A stretch of 42,729 bases of DNA from Selenomonadaceae bacterium (lineage in GTDB: Bacteria > Bacillota > Negativicutes > Selenomonadales > Selenomonadaceae). The DNA lies in contig JAGBMX010000105.1 in the NCBI GenBank assembly GCA_017634675.1, forward strand, positions 1 through 42,729. The letters are read 5' to 3'. The notes beneath the pieces are model-generated. The model searched no databases. It saw only the letters and a list, made by a program, of their open reading frames with translations, and had not been told where the DNA came from. The first letter of the stretch is position 1, and each line of letters starts with the position of its first letter. The position numbers and the translations under genes were made by a program. Below, in pieces: positions 24,167 to 31,803 of the stretch.

Positions 24167-25525
24167 ATGTCGGATTTGGTTACGGTAATATTGGCGGCGG
24201 GGAAGGGGACTAGGATGAAGTCGAAGCTTCCCAAGGTGTTGCATAAAGTGGCTGGAAAGCCGATGGTAAATCATGTGCTGGATGCGGCAAAAGCTGCGGG
24301 GGCGGTTAGGAATATCGTTGTCACGGGTTTTGGCGGGGAAATGGTAAGACAGGCGATAGACGCCGAATGTGTGGAGCAAAAGGAACAGCTTGGCACGGGT
24401 CATGCAGTGCTTCAGACAAAGGAATTGCTTGAGGGTACGGATGGAGTTGTCATGGTGCTTTGCGGAGATACGCCGCTATTGACGGGGGAACTTTTGACGT
24501 CGCTTTACGAAGCCCATAAGAGAATAGGCGGCGTTGCGACGGTGCTTACCGCTATCGTGCCGAATCCTATGGGTTACGGTAGGGTAATCCGAAGACCCGA
24601 CGAGACTTTTTTGAAGATAGTCGAGGAAAAGGATGCGACGGAGGAGGAGCAGCGGGTTAAAGAGATAAATTCAGGCATCTACTGCTTTAATATAAAGGAA
24701 TTGTTTTCGGCGTTAGCGGAAGTAAAAAACGATAATGCTCAAGGCGAGTATTATTTGCCGGACGTGCTGGAAATTTTGGGTGCGAGGGGCGAAAAAATAG
24801 CGGCTTACGCAACGAAAAATTACGATTTGACTCTCGGCATAAATTCAAGGGCGCAGCTTGCGGCGGCAGAAAAAATTTTAAGGAAAAGGAAGAACGATGA
24901 ATTGATGGCGGACGGCGTAACCTTGATGGATCCCGATACCACTTTTATCGACGCAGATGTAAAAATCGGACGTGACACGGTTATTTATCCGTTTACATGG
25001 ATAGAGGGAAATACCGTGATAGGCGAAGATTGCGAGCTTGGTCCAAATATTCGCCTGCAAAACGCGACTCTCGGCAACGGCGTGACCGGGCAATTTACTT
25101 ACGTTCACGACGCTGTAATAGACGACAACGTAACGCTTGGTCAGTTCGTGCATATTCGTCCCGATTCCCATTTGATGAGCGGGGTTAAAATAGGCAATTT
25201 CGTCGAGGTGAAAAATTCCAACGTAGGCAACAATACAAAATTGCCGCACCTTTCCTACATAGGCGATTCGGATATAGGGGACGACGTAAACATGGGTTGC
25301 GGCACCATAACTGTAAACTATGACGGAAAGAAAAAATTCCGCACAAAAGTGGGAAACCGCGCCTTTGTGGGTTGCAATTCAAACCTTGTCGCGCCGGTTG
25401 AGGTAGAAGACGACGCTTATATCGGAGCCGGCTCAACCATAACCGAAAACGTGCCTAAAAGCGCTCTCGCTTTAGGCAGAGCTCGGCAGGTTAATATACA
25501 TGAGTGGAAAGACAAGAGAAAATAA
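24167..25525 (+). CDS. glmU: Bifunctional UDP-GlcNAc pyrophosphorylase/GlcN-1-P acetyltransferase
   Basis: This encodes 452 residues, the usual length. It acetylates glucosamine-1-phosphate and joins it to UTP, giving UDP-GlcNAc for wall and envelope. The uridylyltransferase domain has LAAGKGTRMKSKLPKVLHK (9-27), EQLGTGHAV and VMVLCGDTPLL. The C-terminal left-handed beta helix begins near residue 250, with hexapeptides (TVIGEDCELGPNIRL) and the acetyl-CoA region NMGCGTITVNYDG and RAFVGCNSNLVAPV. The ATG is 7 nt from GGAGG. A clean terminator follows the stop, so it ends its transcript. Confidence 0.97.
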   Translation: MSDLVTVILAAGKGTRMKSKLPKVLHKVAGKPMVNHVLDAAKAAGAVRNIVVTGFGGEMVRQAIDAECVEQKEQLGTGHAVLQTKELLEGTDGVVMVLCGDTPLLTGELLTSLYEAHKRIGGVATVLTAIVPNPMGYGRVIRRPDETFLKIVEEKDATEEEQRVKEINSGIYCFNIKELFSALAEVKNDNAQGEYYLPDVLEILGARGEKIAAYATKNYDLTLGINSRAQLAAAEKILRKRKNDELMADGVTLMDPDTTFIDADVKIGRDTVIYPFTWIEGNTVIGEDCELGPNIRLQNATLGNGVTGQFTYVHDAVIDDNVTLGQFVHIRPDSHLMSGVKIGNFVEVKNSNVGNNTKLPHLSYIGDSDIGDDVNMGCGTITVNYDGKKKFRTKVGNRAFVGCNSNLVAPVEVEDDAYIGAGSTITENVPKSALALGRARQVNIHEWKDKRK

Positions 25526-25530
25526 AAAGG

Positions 25531-25570
25531 AAAAACCTCCATCCGGTTCATTCCGTGATGGAGGTTTTTT
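25531..25570 (+). terminator. Terminator of glmU
   Basis: A 13-bp stem, AAAAACCTCCATC (25531-25543) with GATGGAGGTTTTT (25557-25569), ending in a T run. It starts 5 nt after the stop. Confidence 0.9.
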
Positions 25571-25581
25571 CATATCAACAA

Positions 25582-25738
25582 ATTTATCCACAAACAAAAA
25601 TAAGACGCCTTTATCACGATTGTGGAAAAGTGGAAAAGTCTGTGGAAAACACAAAATTTGTGTTTAAGTAAGTTTATTTTCACAAAATATAGTATTTATG
25701 TATGTGGAAAAACGAGTATGTTTTCATGTTGTTTTCAG
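25582..25738. repeat. DnaA-box-rich repeat, copy 2 (inverted relative to copy 1)
   Basis: Five boxes: TTATCCACA (25584-25592, plus strand), then minus-strand boxes at 25621-25629, 25629-25637, 25641-25649 and 25703-25711. Gaps of 28, -1, 3 and 53 nt are identical to copy 1 at 533-689, and both copies end with TTTTCAG. It lies between the convergent glmU and ruvC units; no gene is supported here. Confidence 0.78.
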
Positions 25739-25770
25739 TAAAAGTAAAAAATAGGATACATTTTCTTGTT

Positions 25771-25805
25771 TAAAAAAAACGTCCCCCGCCTAAGAGACGG
25801 GGGAC
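25771..25805 (-). terminator. Terminator of ruvC
   Basis: On the minus strand, GTCCCCCGTC with GGCGGGGGAC (one mismatch) is followed by a run of eight T. It lies 9 nt after the ruvC stop. Confidence 0.85.
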
Positions 25806-25813
25806 ATCTAGTC

Positions 25814-26293
25814 TTATAAACGGCTATACGCAGAATGAGTTGCGCAGATGGCGATGGCAAGAGCGTCCGCCACGTCGTCGGGCTTGGGTGGAGTTTTTAA
25901 GTTTAAGATTTTTGTCACCATGTAAATAACTTGGTTCTTATCGGCTTTGCCGTAACCTGTTACGGATTGTTTCACCTGAAGAGGCGTAAATTCTTTTATA
26001 TCCACGCTGTTTTTTGCCCCGGCAAGAAGAACTACGCCTCTTGCTTGTCCCACGGGGATAGCCGTGGTTGCGTTTCGTTGAAAAAAAAGCTGCTCAACCG
26101 CCATAAGTTCGGGCTTATATTCTTTAATAAGCCCGTCTAAATTGTCGTAGAGTTTCATTAAACGGTCTTCCATACGAGCTTTGGGGCTTGTGGTTATTGC
26201 GCCGTAACAGACGGGTCTTAGCCTGCTTCCTACGGATTCCACGAAACCGTAACCCAAAATGGCTGTACCGGGATCTATTCCAAGCACCAACAT
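25814..26293 (-). CDS. ruvC: Holliday junction endonuclease RuvC
   Basis: This encodes 159 residues from the ATG at 26293. RuvC cuts four-way DNA junctions. All four acidic residues are present: Asp7 (GIDPGT), Glu67 (AVEQLFF), and Asp140 and Asp143 (DDVADAL). The start overlaps the upstream protease stop as TAATG, and no ribosome site is seen, so translation is probably coupled. The frame extends upstream to 26368 only because it overlaps the protease gene. ruvA and ruvB are not in the window. The stop codon is embedded in a TAGTCTTATAA motif shared with the family E end. Confidence 0.96.
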   Translation of the reverse strand: MLVLGIDPGTAILGYGFVESVGSRLRPVCYGAITTSPKARMEDRLMKLYDNLDGLIKEYKPELMAVEQLFFQRNATTAIPVGQARGVVLLAGAKNSVDIKEFTPLQVKQSVTGYGKADKNQVIYMVTKILNLKTPPKPDDVADALAIAICATHSAYSRL

Positions 26294-27054
26294 TATTTTG
26301 CGGGGGGATACGCCACAATCCATGGCTGATAGCTTTCGTTTTGCTTTAGCATGGAATGATCGAACCACATGCTGAAAAATCTCTCGCCGTTGCCTATAGT
26401 ATACCCGTCTTGTTTATGATCGCTCGTATCATACGAATCCATAAAAATCAAAACATCGTCAAGGAAATCCTCCGTCCCCATGGTGTCATAACCGATTATT
26501 ACGCGATAATGCCCGCCCCATTCGATGTTTTCAACCAAAATCGGATGACCCGCTTTAAGCTCCCTTAGCGCAAACGCTTGAAAATCCTCATACCGGCTTA
26601 TCGTATCCCGTCCTATATTGCTCTTTACTCGCCAACCGATACTCTTAAAGAATTGGGCGATATTTGTCAAATATGTGCCGTAGGGATAAGGACGGGTTTT
26701 TAAAAGTTTGGTAAGCGTCGGCTCATCGTAAGATTTTTCGCCGTACCAATAAAGCACCGTAAGCGCCGCCGCGCCGCCGCAGGAGTATTCCGTGGTCTGT
26801 TGGTAAGTGGGATAATGGGTAAGAATAGTAAGCGTGTCCGTGGATTTCATATTATAAAAATCCAAATGTTTAAAATACGGCGAATCAGCGTGGTTTATAA
26901 CGGGAGAAGCCGAAGATGCGCCGGAACTCTTTGTGTCTAACCCGGGAGGGTATGGAATCTCTCCTTCGGCGTTTGCAACGGGCATGAGAGAGAGCAGCAG
27001 AGCCGCCGTCAACCCCGCCGCTATCTTCTTAATTTCTTTCAATATTCTAATCAT
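26293..27054 (-). CDS. Exported C39-like cysteine peptidase
   Basis: This encodes 253 residues. The N-terminus is a signal peptide (AAGLTAALLLSLMPVANA). The papain-like catalytic set is visible: Gln86 and Cys92 in YQQTTEYSCGGAAALTVLYW, His182 in WGGHYRVIIGYD, and Asp206 in IFMDSYDTSD. This matches peptidase C39-like proteins. It is probably cell-surface or periplasmic. There is no adjacent bacteriocin or ABC exporter, so it is not a typical leader peptidase; it may act on wall or exported peptides. It lies between yebC and ruvC, with 6 nt to yebC and a 1-nt overlap to ruvC. Confidence 0.82.
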   Translation of the reverse strand: MIRILKEIKKIAAGLTAALLLSLMPVANAEGEIPYPPGLDTKSSGASSASPVINHADSPYFKHLDFYNMKSTDTLTILTHYPTYQQTTEYSCGGAAALTVLYWYGEKSYDEPTLTKLLKTRPYPYGTYLTNIAQFFKSIGWRVKSNIGRDTISRYEDFQAFALRELKAGHPILVENIEWGGHYRVIIGYDTMGTEDFLDDVLIFMDSYDTSDHKQDGYTIGNGERFFSMWFDHSMLKQNESYQPWIVAYPPAK

Positions 27055-27060
27055 ACTGTC

Positions 27061-27792
27061 TTAATCATCCTCAAATTCGTAATTTCCGTACACATTTTGC
27101 ACATCATCGTTTTCTTCCAAAGCGTCCACCAAATTCTGCAATTTTGTCGCGTCCGCCCCCGTTACTTTTACGGTGTTGTCCGGCACCATTGTAACTTCGG
27201 CGGATGCGACCTCTATGCCCTTTTCGCCTAACGCCTGTTCAATCGCGTCAAAATCCGCAGGGTCTCCCGTTATCTCAAATATATCTCCTTCGGCTCGCAT
27301 ATCTTCCGCGCCGGCTTCAAGAGCTATATCCATCAGCGCATCCTCGTCGTCGAAAGTTTCCTTCTCCACGACAAAAACCGCTTTTTGCTTAAACATCCAG
27401 CCAACGCAACCGGTCTCGCCCAAATTTCCGCCGTGCCTAGAGAATATATGCCGCACGTCCGCCGCAGTACGATTGCGATTATCCGTCAATATATCAAGCA
27501 TAAGCGCCGAACCTCCGGGGCCATAACCTTCGTAGGTTATCTCCTCGTAATTTGCGCCTTCGCTGGCACCTAACCCCTTTTGTATCGCCCGATTGATGTT
27601 GTCCTTAGGTATATTGTTCGCCTTAGCCTTGGAAAGCGCCAATTTCAATCGCATATTGCCCGTAGGATCTGCGCCGCCCATCTTTACGGCTATGGTTATC
27701 TCGCGGCTGATCTTTGTGGTGATTGCGCCCCTTATAGCGTCGTTTGCGCCTTTCTTCCTCTTTATATTCGCCCATTTTGAATGTCCGGACAT
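27061..27792 (-). CDS. YebC/PmpR-family protein
   Basis: This encodes 243 residues from the ATG after GGGGGA; the family start MSGHSKWANIKRKKG is unmistakable. Other signatures are NMRLKLALSKAKANNIPKDN, GYGPGGSALMLDILTDNRNR and FSRHGGNLGETGCVGWMF. The family acts as a DNA-binding regulator or, in more recent work, a translation factor helping ribosomes through proline-rich stretches. yebC upstream of ruvC is a common order in bacteria. Its own promoter lies at 27856-27883. Confidence 0.95.
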   Translation of the reverse strand: MSGHSKWANIKRKKGANDAIRGAITTKISREITIAVKMGGADPTGNMRLKLALSKAKANNIPKDNINRAIQKGLGASEGANYEEITYEGYGPGGSALMLDILTDNRNRTAADVRHIFSRHGGNLGETGCVGWMFKQKAVFVVEKETFDDEDALMDIALEAGAEDMRAEGDIFEITGDPADFDAIEQALGEKGIEVASAEVTMVPDNTVKVTGADATKLQNLVDALEENDDVQNVYGNYEFEDD

Positions 27793-27855
27793 TGTTATTC
27801 CCCCAGTTTTCACTATTATTATTTGCGTAGCATTTTTACAATGCGACGACAACAT

Positions 27856-27883
27856 ATTATAACATTTCAGATGGTAAAGTAAA
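27856..27883 (-). promoter_or_regulatory. Promoter of yebC-protease-ruvC
   Basis: On the minus strand, TTTACT (27878-27883), a 16-bp spacer and TATAAT (27856-27861), 63 bp before the ATG. Confidence 0.6.
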
Positions 27884-27908
27884 GATATAACTAAGAAATA
27901 AATGCTAC

Positions 27909-27948
27909 AAAAAAACTGCCGTACAATTTTACTCGTACGGCAGTTTTT
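27909..27948 (-). terminator. Terminator of rpsB-tsf
   Basis: A perfect stem, AAAAACTGCCGTAC (27911-27924) with GTACGGCAGTTTTT (27934-27947), lies 2 nt past the tsf stop. It is flanked on both sides by A or T runs. Confidence 0.88.
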
Positions 27949-27949
27949 C

Positions 27950-28819
27950 TTATTTCATCTGCGCCGCAACTTCCGCCGCAAAATCTTCCTGTTTCTTTTC
28001 GATGCCCTCTCCAAGCTGATAGCGAGTAAAGCGTTTTACCGTGTTCTTTCCTAAAACGTCTTTTATGGTTTTGTCGGGATCCTTTACGAAAACCTGCTCA
28101 ACAAGGCAGACTTCCTTATAGTATTTGTTAATGCGACCCATAACCATTTTGTCTACGATATTGGCGGGTTTGCCTTCTTCAAGAGCCTGCTTTTTCAAAA
28201 CTTCCTTTTCATGCTCCAAAGCCGTTGCGTCTACGCCGTTTCTGTCGATTGCCATAGGGGAAGCCGCAGCAATCTGCATTGCAACGTCTTTTCCAAGGGT
28301 TTCGTCGCCGCCGGAGAGTTCCAAAAGCACGCCAATCTTTCCGCCCATATGGATATATGTGGCGATAAGCCCGTCTGTTTCATAACGTTCGAACCGACGA
28401 AGGGAAATTTTTTCGCCGATTGTGGCGGTGGCTTCCGTAATAATATCCTGCACGGTTTTTCCGTCCAAAGAGCTGGCGTTTAACGCCTCCACATCCTTAG
28501 GATTCGTTTCTGCGATATGTTTTGCAATCTTCGCCTCAAGAGAGCGGAATTGCTCGTTGCCCGCGGCAAAATCCGTTTCGCAGTTGATTTCGAGCAGTAC
28601 GCCTACTTTGCCGTCGTCCGACACATAGGCTGCCACAGCGCCTTCCGCCGCTATGCGACCCGCTTTCTTTGCCGCCTTCGATATGCCCTTTTCTCTGAGC
28701 CAATCTACGGCTTTATCCATGTCTCCGTCTGTTTCAGTCAGAGCCTTCTTGCAATCCATCATTCCTGCGCCGGTTTTTTCGCGCAGTTCCTTAACCATTG
28801 CTGCCGATATAGCTGCCAT
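27950..28819 (-). CDS. tsf: Elongation factor Ts
   Basis: This encodes 289 residues. EF-Ts recycles EF-Tu by exchanging GDP for GTP. The N-terminal UBA-like domain ([20 protein letters not shown]) and the core contact [14 protein letters not shown] segment ([13 protein letters not shown]) are clear. Two EF-Ts subdomains are complete. The ATG follows GAGGAAC. It is downstream of rpsB, the usual order, but a family B repeat sits in the 137-nt gap. A terminator follows. Confidence 0.97.
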   Translation of the reverse strand: MAAISAAMVKELREKTGAGMMDCKKALTETDGDMDKAVDWLREKGISKAAKKAGRIAAEGAVAAYVSDDGKVGVLLEINCETDFAAGNEQFRSLEAKIAKHIAETNPKDVEALNASSLDGKTVQDIITEATATIGEKISLRRFERYETDGLIATYIHMGGKIGVLLELSGGDETLGKDVAMQIAAASPMAIDRNGVDATALEHEKEVLKKQALEEGKPANIVDKMVMGRINKYYKEVCLVEQVFVKDPDKTIKDVLGKNTVKRFTRYQLGEGIEKKQEDFAAEVAAQMK

Positions 28820-28836
28820 TCATGTTCCTCCCTTTG

Positions 28837-28919
28837 TTGGGGCTTTGCCCCAAACCTCACCAGAGGACGCTGCCCTCTGGACTCCCGCCAAAGGGCATTG
28901 CCCTTTGGTATCCCGGGTA
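28837..28919. repeat. Family B palindromic repeat, copy 4
   Basis: On the minus strand it reads from ACCCGGGATACCAAAGGG to GGGGCAAAGCCCCAAC, with all three hairpins. It fills the gap between rpsB and tsf and ends about 10 nt before the tsf ribosome site. Confidence 0.82.
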
Positions 28920-28956
28920 CTCTTATCGTTTGTTTCGTTTAATTCCTATTAAAATT

Positions 28957-29673
28957 TTATTCGGCTTCGGTTTCCTCTACAGCAGTATCTTCGCCGCCTC
29001 TGCCTTCGATGACAGCGTCCGCCATGCGAGCCGTCAAAAGGCGTACGGCGCGAATTGCATCGTCGTTGCCGGGGATTACATAGTCGATTTCGTCCGGATC
29101 GCAGTTTGTATCAACAATGCCCACAATTGGAATATTAAGCTTGCGAGCTTCCGCAACCGCTATGCGTTCTTTCTTTGGATCCACCACAAAAAGGGCGCCG
29201 GGAAGTCTCTTCATATCCTTAATGCCGCCTAAATATTTCTCAAGGCGTTCCATTTCGTGACGAAGTCCCATTACCTCTTTTTTGGTGAGTACGTCAAAAG
29301 TGCCGTCTTCTTCCATTCTTTCAAGTTCCTTCAAACGGAAAACCCTCTTTTGAATGGTAAAGAAGTTTGTCATCATGCCGCCTAACCAACGCTCGTTCAC
29401 ATAGAACATACCGGCTCTTAGAGCTTCTTCCTTTACGGCGTCCTGAGCCTGCTTCTTTGTGCCCACAAAAAGGACGGACTTTCCCTCGCTTGCGACTTGA
29501 CGAAGGAAATCATAAGCCTCGTCCACTTTCTTGACCGTCTTTTGCAAATCGATGATGTAAATTCCGTTGCGCTCGGTAAAGATGTAGCGAGCCATTTTGG
29601 GATTCCAGCGACGGGTCTGGTGTCCAAAGTGAACGCCCGCCTCTAAGAGTTGTTTCATAGAAATCATTGCCAT
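28957..29673 (-). CDS. rpsB: Small ribosomal subunit protein S2
   Basis: This encodes 238 residues. The N-terminus [23 protein letters not shown] is diagnostic, followed by the coiled-coil region near residues 100-150 and [22 protein letters not shown]. The acidic C-terminal tail ([14 protein letters not shown]) is usual. The ATG follows GGGAGG. Its promoter at 29746-29774 and a leader hairpin precede it. Confidence 0.97.
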   Translation of the reverse strand: MAMISMKQLLEAGVHFGHQTRRWNPKMARYIFTERNGIYIIDLQKTVKKVDEAYDFLRQVASEGKSVLFVGTKKQAQDAVKEEALRAGMFYVNERWLGGMMTNFFTIQKRVFRLKELERMEEDGTFDVLTKKEVMGLRHEMERLEKYLGGIKDMKRLPGALFVVDPKKERIAVAEARKLNIPIVGIVDTNCDPDEIDYVIPGNDDAIRAVRLLTARMADAVIEGRGGEDTAVEETEAE

Positions 29674-29696
29674 AAAAATACCTCCCGTTAAACTTC

Positions 29697-29729
29697 CGCG
29701 CCATTTGTCGACACAGGAAATTTGGCGCG
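29697..29729 (-). promoter_or_regulatory. Leader hairpin of rpsB (possible autoregulation site)
   Basis: CGCGCCA (minus strand, from 29729) pairs with TGGCGCG (to 29697), and the hairpin ends about 10 nt before the GGGAGG ribosome site. It might bind S2, but a comparison with homologues is needed to say so. Confidence 0.4.
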
Positions 29730-29745
29730 TGATTGATACCCGCAG

Positions 29746-29774
29746 ATTATATCATACAAAAAAGAATTTTGCAA
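29746..29774 (-). promoter_or_regulatory. Promoter of rpsB-tsf
   Basis: On the minus strand, TTGCAA (29769-29774), a 17-bp spacer and TATAAT (29746-29751). Confidence 0.75.
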
Positions 29775-29822
29775 ACATCTAAGAAAATTCTTTATAAAAA
29801 ATGTGTTTTGGATTATAATTGA

Positions 29823-29908
29823 GGCAACCTCAAAAACTGCTGAATTTCTCTGATGACTCCCCGCCCCTTTGGGGCGGGGAGTCATCGAAAATAAGTTTTT
29901 GGAGATGC
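29823..29908. mobile_element. Family D hairpin element, copy 1
   Basis: It is 86 bp. It begins GGCAACCTCAAAAACT and ends AAGTTTTTGGAGATGC, imperfect terminal inverted repeats around a GACTCCCCGCCCC/GGGGCGGGGAGTC hairpin. It aligns in inverse orientation with the copy at 36337. It lies in the leader of the receiver gene. Confidence 0.8.
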
Positions 29909-29947
29909 ACTTGAAACGTAAAAACCTCAATATAAAAGGAGACGTAT

Positions 29948-30733
29948 ATGGAAAAAACGGTGTTGTTTATAACGAGAGGCAAGTCCTTTCTCGCAAATAC
30001 TTTGATAAAAAATCTTACCGACGCTCATTATAAGGTAATGGAAGCCGAACCGACGTTAGCTTCTTGTGAGGAGCACTTAAAAAAAGCAGATTTGATAACT
30101 TTGTTTTTGGGAGATTTTGTGGAGGAAATATCTTCATTTTTAGTATACTTAAAGGATATTACTACGGAATTTGACAAGATTGTGATATTGGTCGGGACTA
30201 ACGAGGAAATAAAAACGGCGGAGGAGATATTGCCGCCGGCGTTGGTTGCGGCGACGTTCCCCCGCCCTTTCGACATGAAAAAATTGGTGGAACAGGCGGA
30301 TTGGCTGATAAACGCCAACGATGATTTGGCTAAACGCAAAAGCATTTTGCTTGTCGACGACGACGGAACATTTTTGAAGATGGTAAAAGGCTGGCTCAGC
30401 GCAAAATATCATGTTACGATAGTTACAAGCGGCGCTCAGGCGCTTATGTATATAGCGGACAATAAGCCCGATTTGATTCTTTTGGACTATGAGATGCCGG
30501 TAACAAGCGGTCCGCAAGTATTGGAAATGATACGGAGCGAAACCAAGGTAGACAATATCCCCGTAATTTTTTTAACGGGCAAGGGCGACAGGGAAAGCGT
30601 TATGAAGGTGTTGGCGTTAAAACCCGACGGGTATTTGCTAAAGAATATGACAAGAGAAAAATTGGTGGCGGCGGTTGACGATTTCTTTGAGAAAAAAAAG
30701 TATAAGGATTTGCACGACAAAAACATTCAATGA
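29948..30733 (+). CDS. Tandem receiver-domain protein without output domain
   Basis: This encodes 261 residues, with ATG after AAGGAG. The C-terminal receiver (about 131-250) is complete: acidic patch Asp137-139 (LLVDDDGTF), phosphoacceptor Asp180 (LILLDYEMP), Thr210 (IFLTGKG) and Lys232 (GYLLKNM). The N-terminal half (1-125) has receiver-like alternation (VLFITRGKSFLANTLIKNLT, PRPFDMKKL) but no acidic pocket or phosphoacceptor, so it is degenerate. There is no DNA-binding or enzymatic domain. It probably relays or senses within a phosphorelay or by contact. No histidine kinase is adjacent. Confidence 0.85.
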   Translation: MEKTVLFITRGKSFLANTLIKNLTDAHYKVMEAEPTLASCEEHLKKADLITLFLGDFVEEISSFLVYLKDITTEFDKIVILVGTNEEIKTAEEILPPALVAATFPRPFDMKKLVEQADWLINANDDLAKRKSILLVDDDGTFLKMVKGWLSAKYHVTIVTSGAQALMYIADNKPDLILLDYEMPVTSGPQVLEMIRSETKVDNIPVIFLTGKGDRESVMKVLALKPDGYLLKNMTREKLVAAVDDFFEKKKYKDLHDKNIQ

Positions 30734-30773
30734 AGAAACTCTCCCCTACCCCCTCTAGGAGGAATTGTATGAA

Positions 30774-30781
30774 GATAAAAG
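30774..30781. repeat. Target duplication (left) of family A copy 5
   Basis: GATAAAAG directly precedes the element, and the same eight bases follow it at 31025-31032. Confidence 0.9.
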
Positions 30782-31024
30782 GTTACTATTCACGGGTAAT
30801 ACAAAAAAATAGCGCTCTTCATGGTCAACCCTTCCGCCCTTCGGGCACCTCCCCTTTCAGGGGAGGCCTCTGATTTCTCATTTTGTGGATATATAATAGA
30901 AAAGTTGTCTTCACGTTGCCTCCCCTGAAAGGTGAGGGGGACCGCGAAGCGGTGGAGAGGTCGACCATGAACGGCGCTAATTCACCTTTCGCACCACTAT
31001 GTTGTATTACACGTGAATAGTAAC
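30782..31024. mobile_element. Family A MITE-like element, copy 5 (complete, with target duplication)
   Basis: It is 243 bp, from GTTACTATTCACG to CGTGAATAGTAAC, flanked by the perfect 8-bp repeat GATAAAAG. It is nearly identical to the copy at 4352. It interrupts a short open frame that begins after AGGAGG at 30759. An insertion with intact target duplication suggests that it moved relatively recently. The mobilising transposase is not in the window. Confidence 0.92.
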
Positions 31025-31032
31025 GATAAAAG
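31025..31032. repeat. Target duplication (right) of family A copy 5
   Basis: GATAAAAG directly follows the terminal repeat. Confidence 0.9.
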
Positions 31033-31079
31033 CGTATGAAGGAAAACTTCGACCTCAAGGATGATTGGAGCTTGATTAT

Positions 31080-31445
31080 TTGTACAAAATAGAGTTTTAC
31101 GAAGATAAAGACGGGAACAAGCCTGCGCAGGATTATCTTAGAGCCTTGAAGAAAAAGAAGGACAAGGACAGCCGGGTAAAAGCGGATAGAATAACTCAGT
31201 ATTTGCATTATCTACGAACCAAAGGCACATTTATAGGGCAACCGATAGTAAAACACATTGAAGGAGACATTTGGGAACTTCGACCCGCTAAGGATAGAAT
31301 TTTCTTCGTTGTATTCCATGAAGGGGTTTTCGTTCTTCTCCATGCTTTCACAAAGAAAACGCAAAAAACCCCTGAAAAGGAGTTAGAGCGGGCGAGAACG
31401 GAATACAAAGATTTGCTTGAAAGGGGACTGAAGAAATATGATTGA
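31080..31445 (+). CDS. Gp49/RelE-like (HigB-type) toxin
   Basis: This encodes 121 residues from a TTG 9 nt after GGAG (31067-31070); an in-frame TTG at 31065 would add five residues. The N-terminus (L/M)YKIEFYEDKDGNKPAQDYL is typical of the phage-derived Gp49-like family of mRNA-interferase-type toxins. The core IEGDIWELRPAKDRIFFVVF (here HIEGDIWELRP) and FVLLHAFTKKTQKTP-EKELERA also match. It overlaps the next gene by 8 nt, as toxin-antitoxin pairs do. The upstream family A element has cut its leader. Activity is not known. Confidence 0.78.
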   Translation: MYKIEFYEDKDGNKPAQDYLRALKKKKDKDSRVKADRITQYLHYLRTKGTFIGQPIVKHIEGDIWELRPAKDRIFFVVFHEGVFVLLHAFTKKTQKTPEKELERARTEYKDLLERGLKKYD

Positions 31446-31755
31446 TGAGCAATATGAAACGGAGCTTGCCAAAGCGAGAGCCGAATATAAAGATTTAATG
31501 GAGCGCGGAGAAGAAGCGATGGGAGCCGATGACGAATTTGACGAATTTATGAGGGAGTTTTACACCCCTGAAGAAATGGCAGAATTTGAGTTCAAAGCGA
31601 AATTTCTAGACACGGTTTTAAATGCGTATAATGAGAATATGGGAATAAGTCGAGAACGGTTTGTAGAAATCACCGTGGATTTTTTAGAACGCTTGAAAAT
31701 CAAAGACGAAGCCTTACAAAGAAAGCGAGAAGAAAGGGAGCTTGTCACTGCCTAA
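31438..31755 (+). CDS. Probable antitoxin partner, family unrecognised
   Basis: This encodes 105 residues and overlaps the toxin gene (ATG at 31438), so it is likely translated with it. It is very acidic and helical (ADDEFDEFMREFYTPEEMAE). Gp49-type toxins usually pair with an XRE helix-turn-helix antitoxin, but no such fold is visible; the segment FLDTVLNAYNENMGISRERF has only a faint resemblance. Its first residues (ELAKARAEYKDLMERG) repeat the toxin's C-terminal tail (ELERARTEYKDLLERG). It is called an antitoxin by position only. Confidence 0.5.
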   Translation: MIDEQYETELAKARAEYKDLMERGEEAMGADDEFDEFMREFYTPEEMAEFEFKAKFLDTVLNAYNENMGISRERFVEITVDFLERLKIKDEALQRKREERELVTA

Positions 31756-31803
31756 GCGTCGATGACTAGACGGCGCCGTATTAATCGTAACGTGGAGTTA
31801 AAA

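Noticed and set aside
25472..25654. 60-residue minus-strand frame across the glmU terminator
   Set aside because: It overlaps the glmU end, the terminator and the second DnaA-box repeat; the similarity is explained by the repeat.
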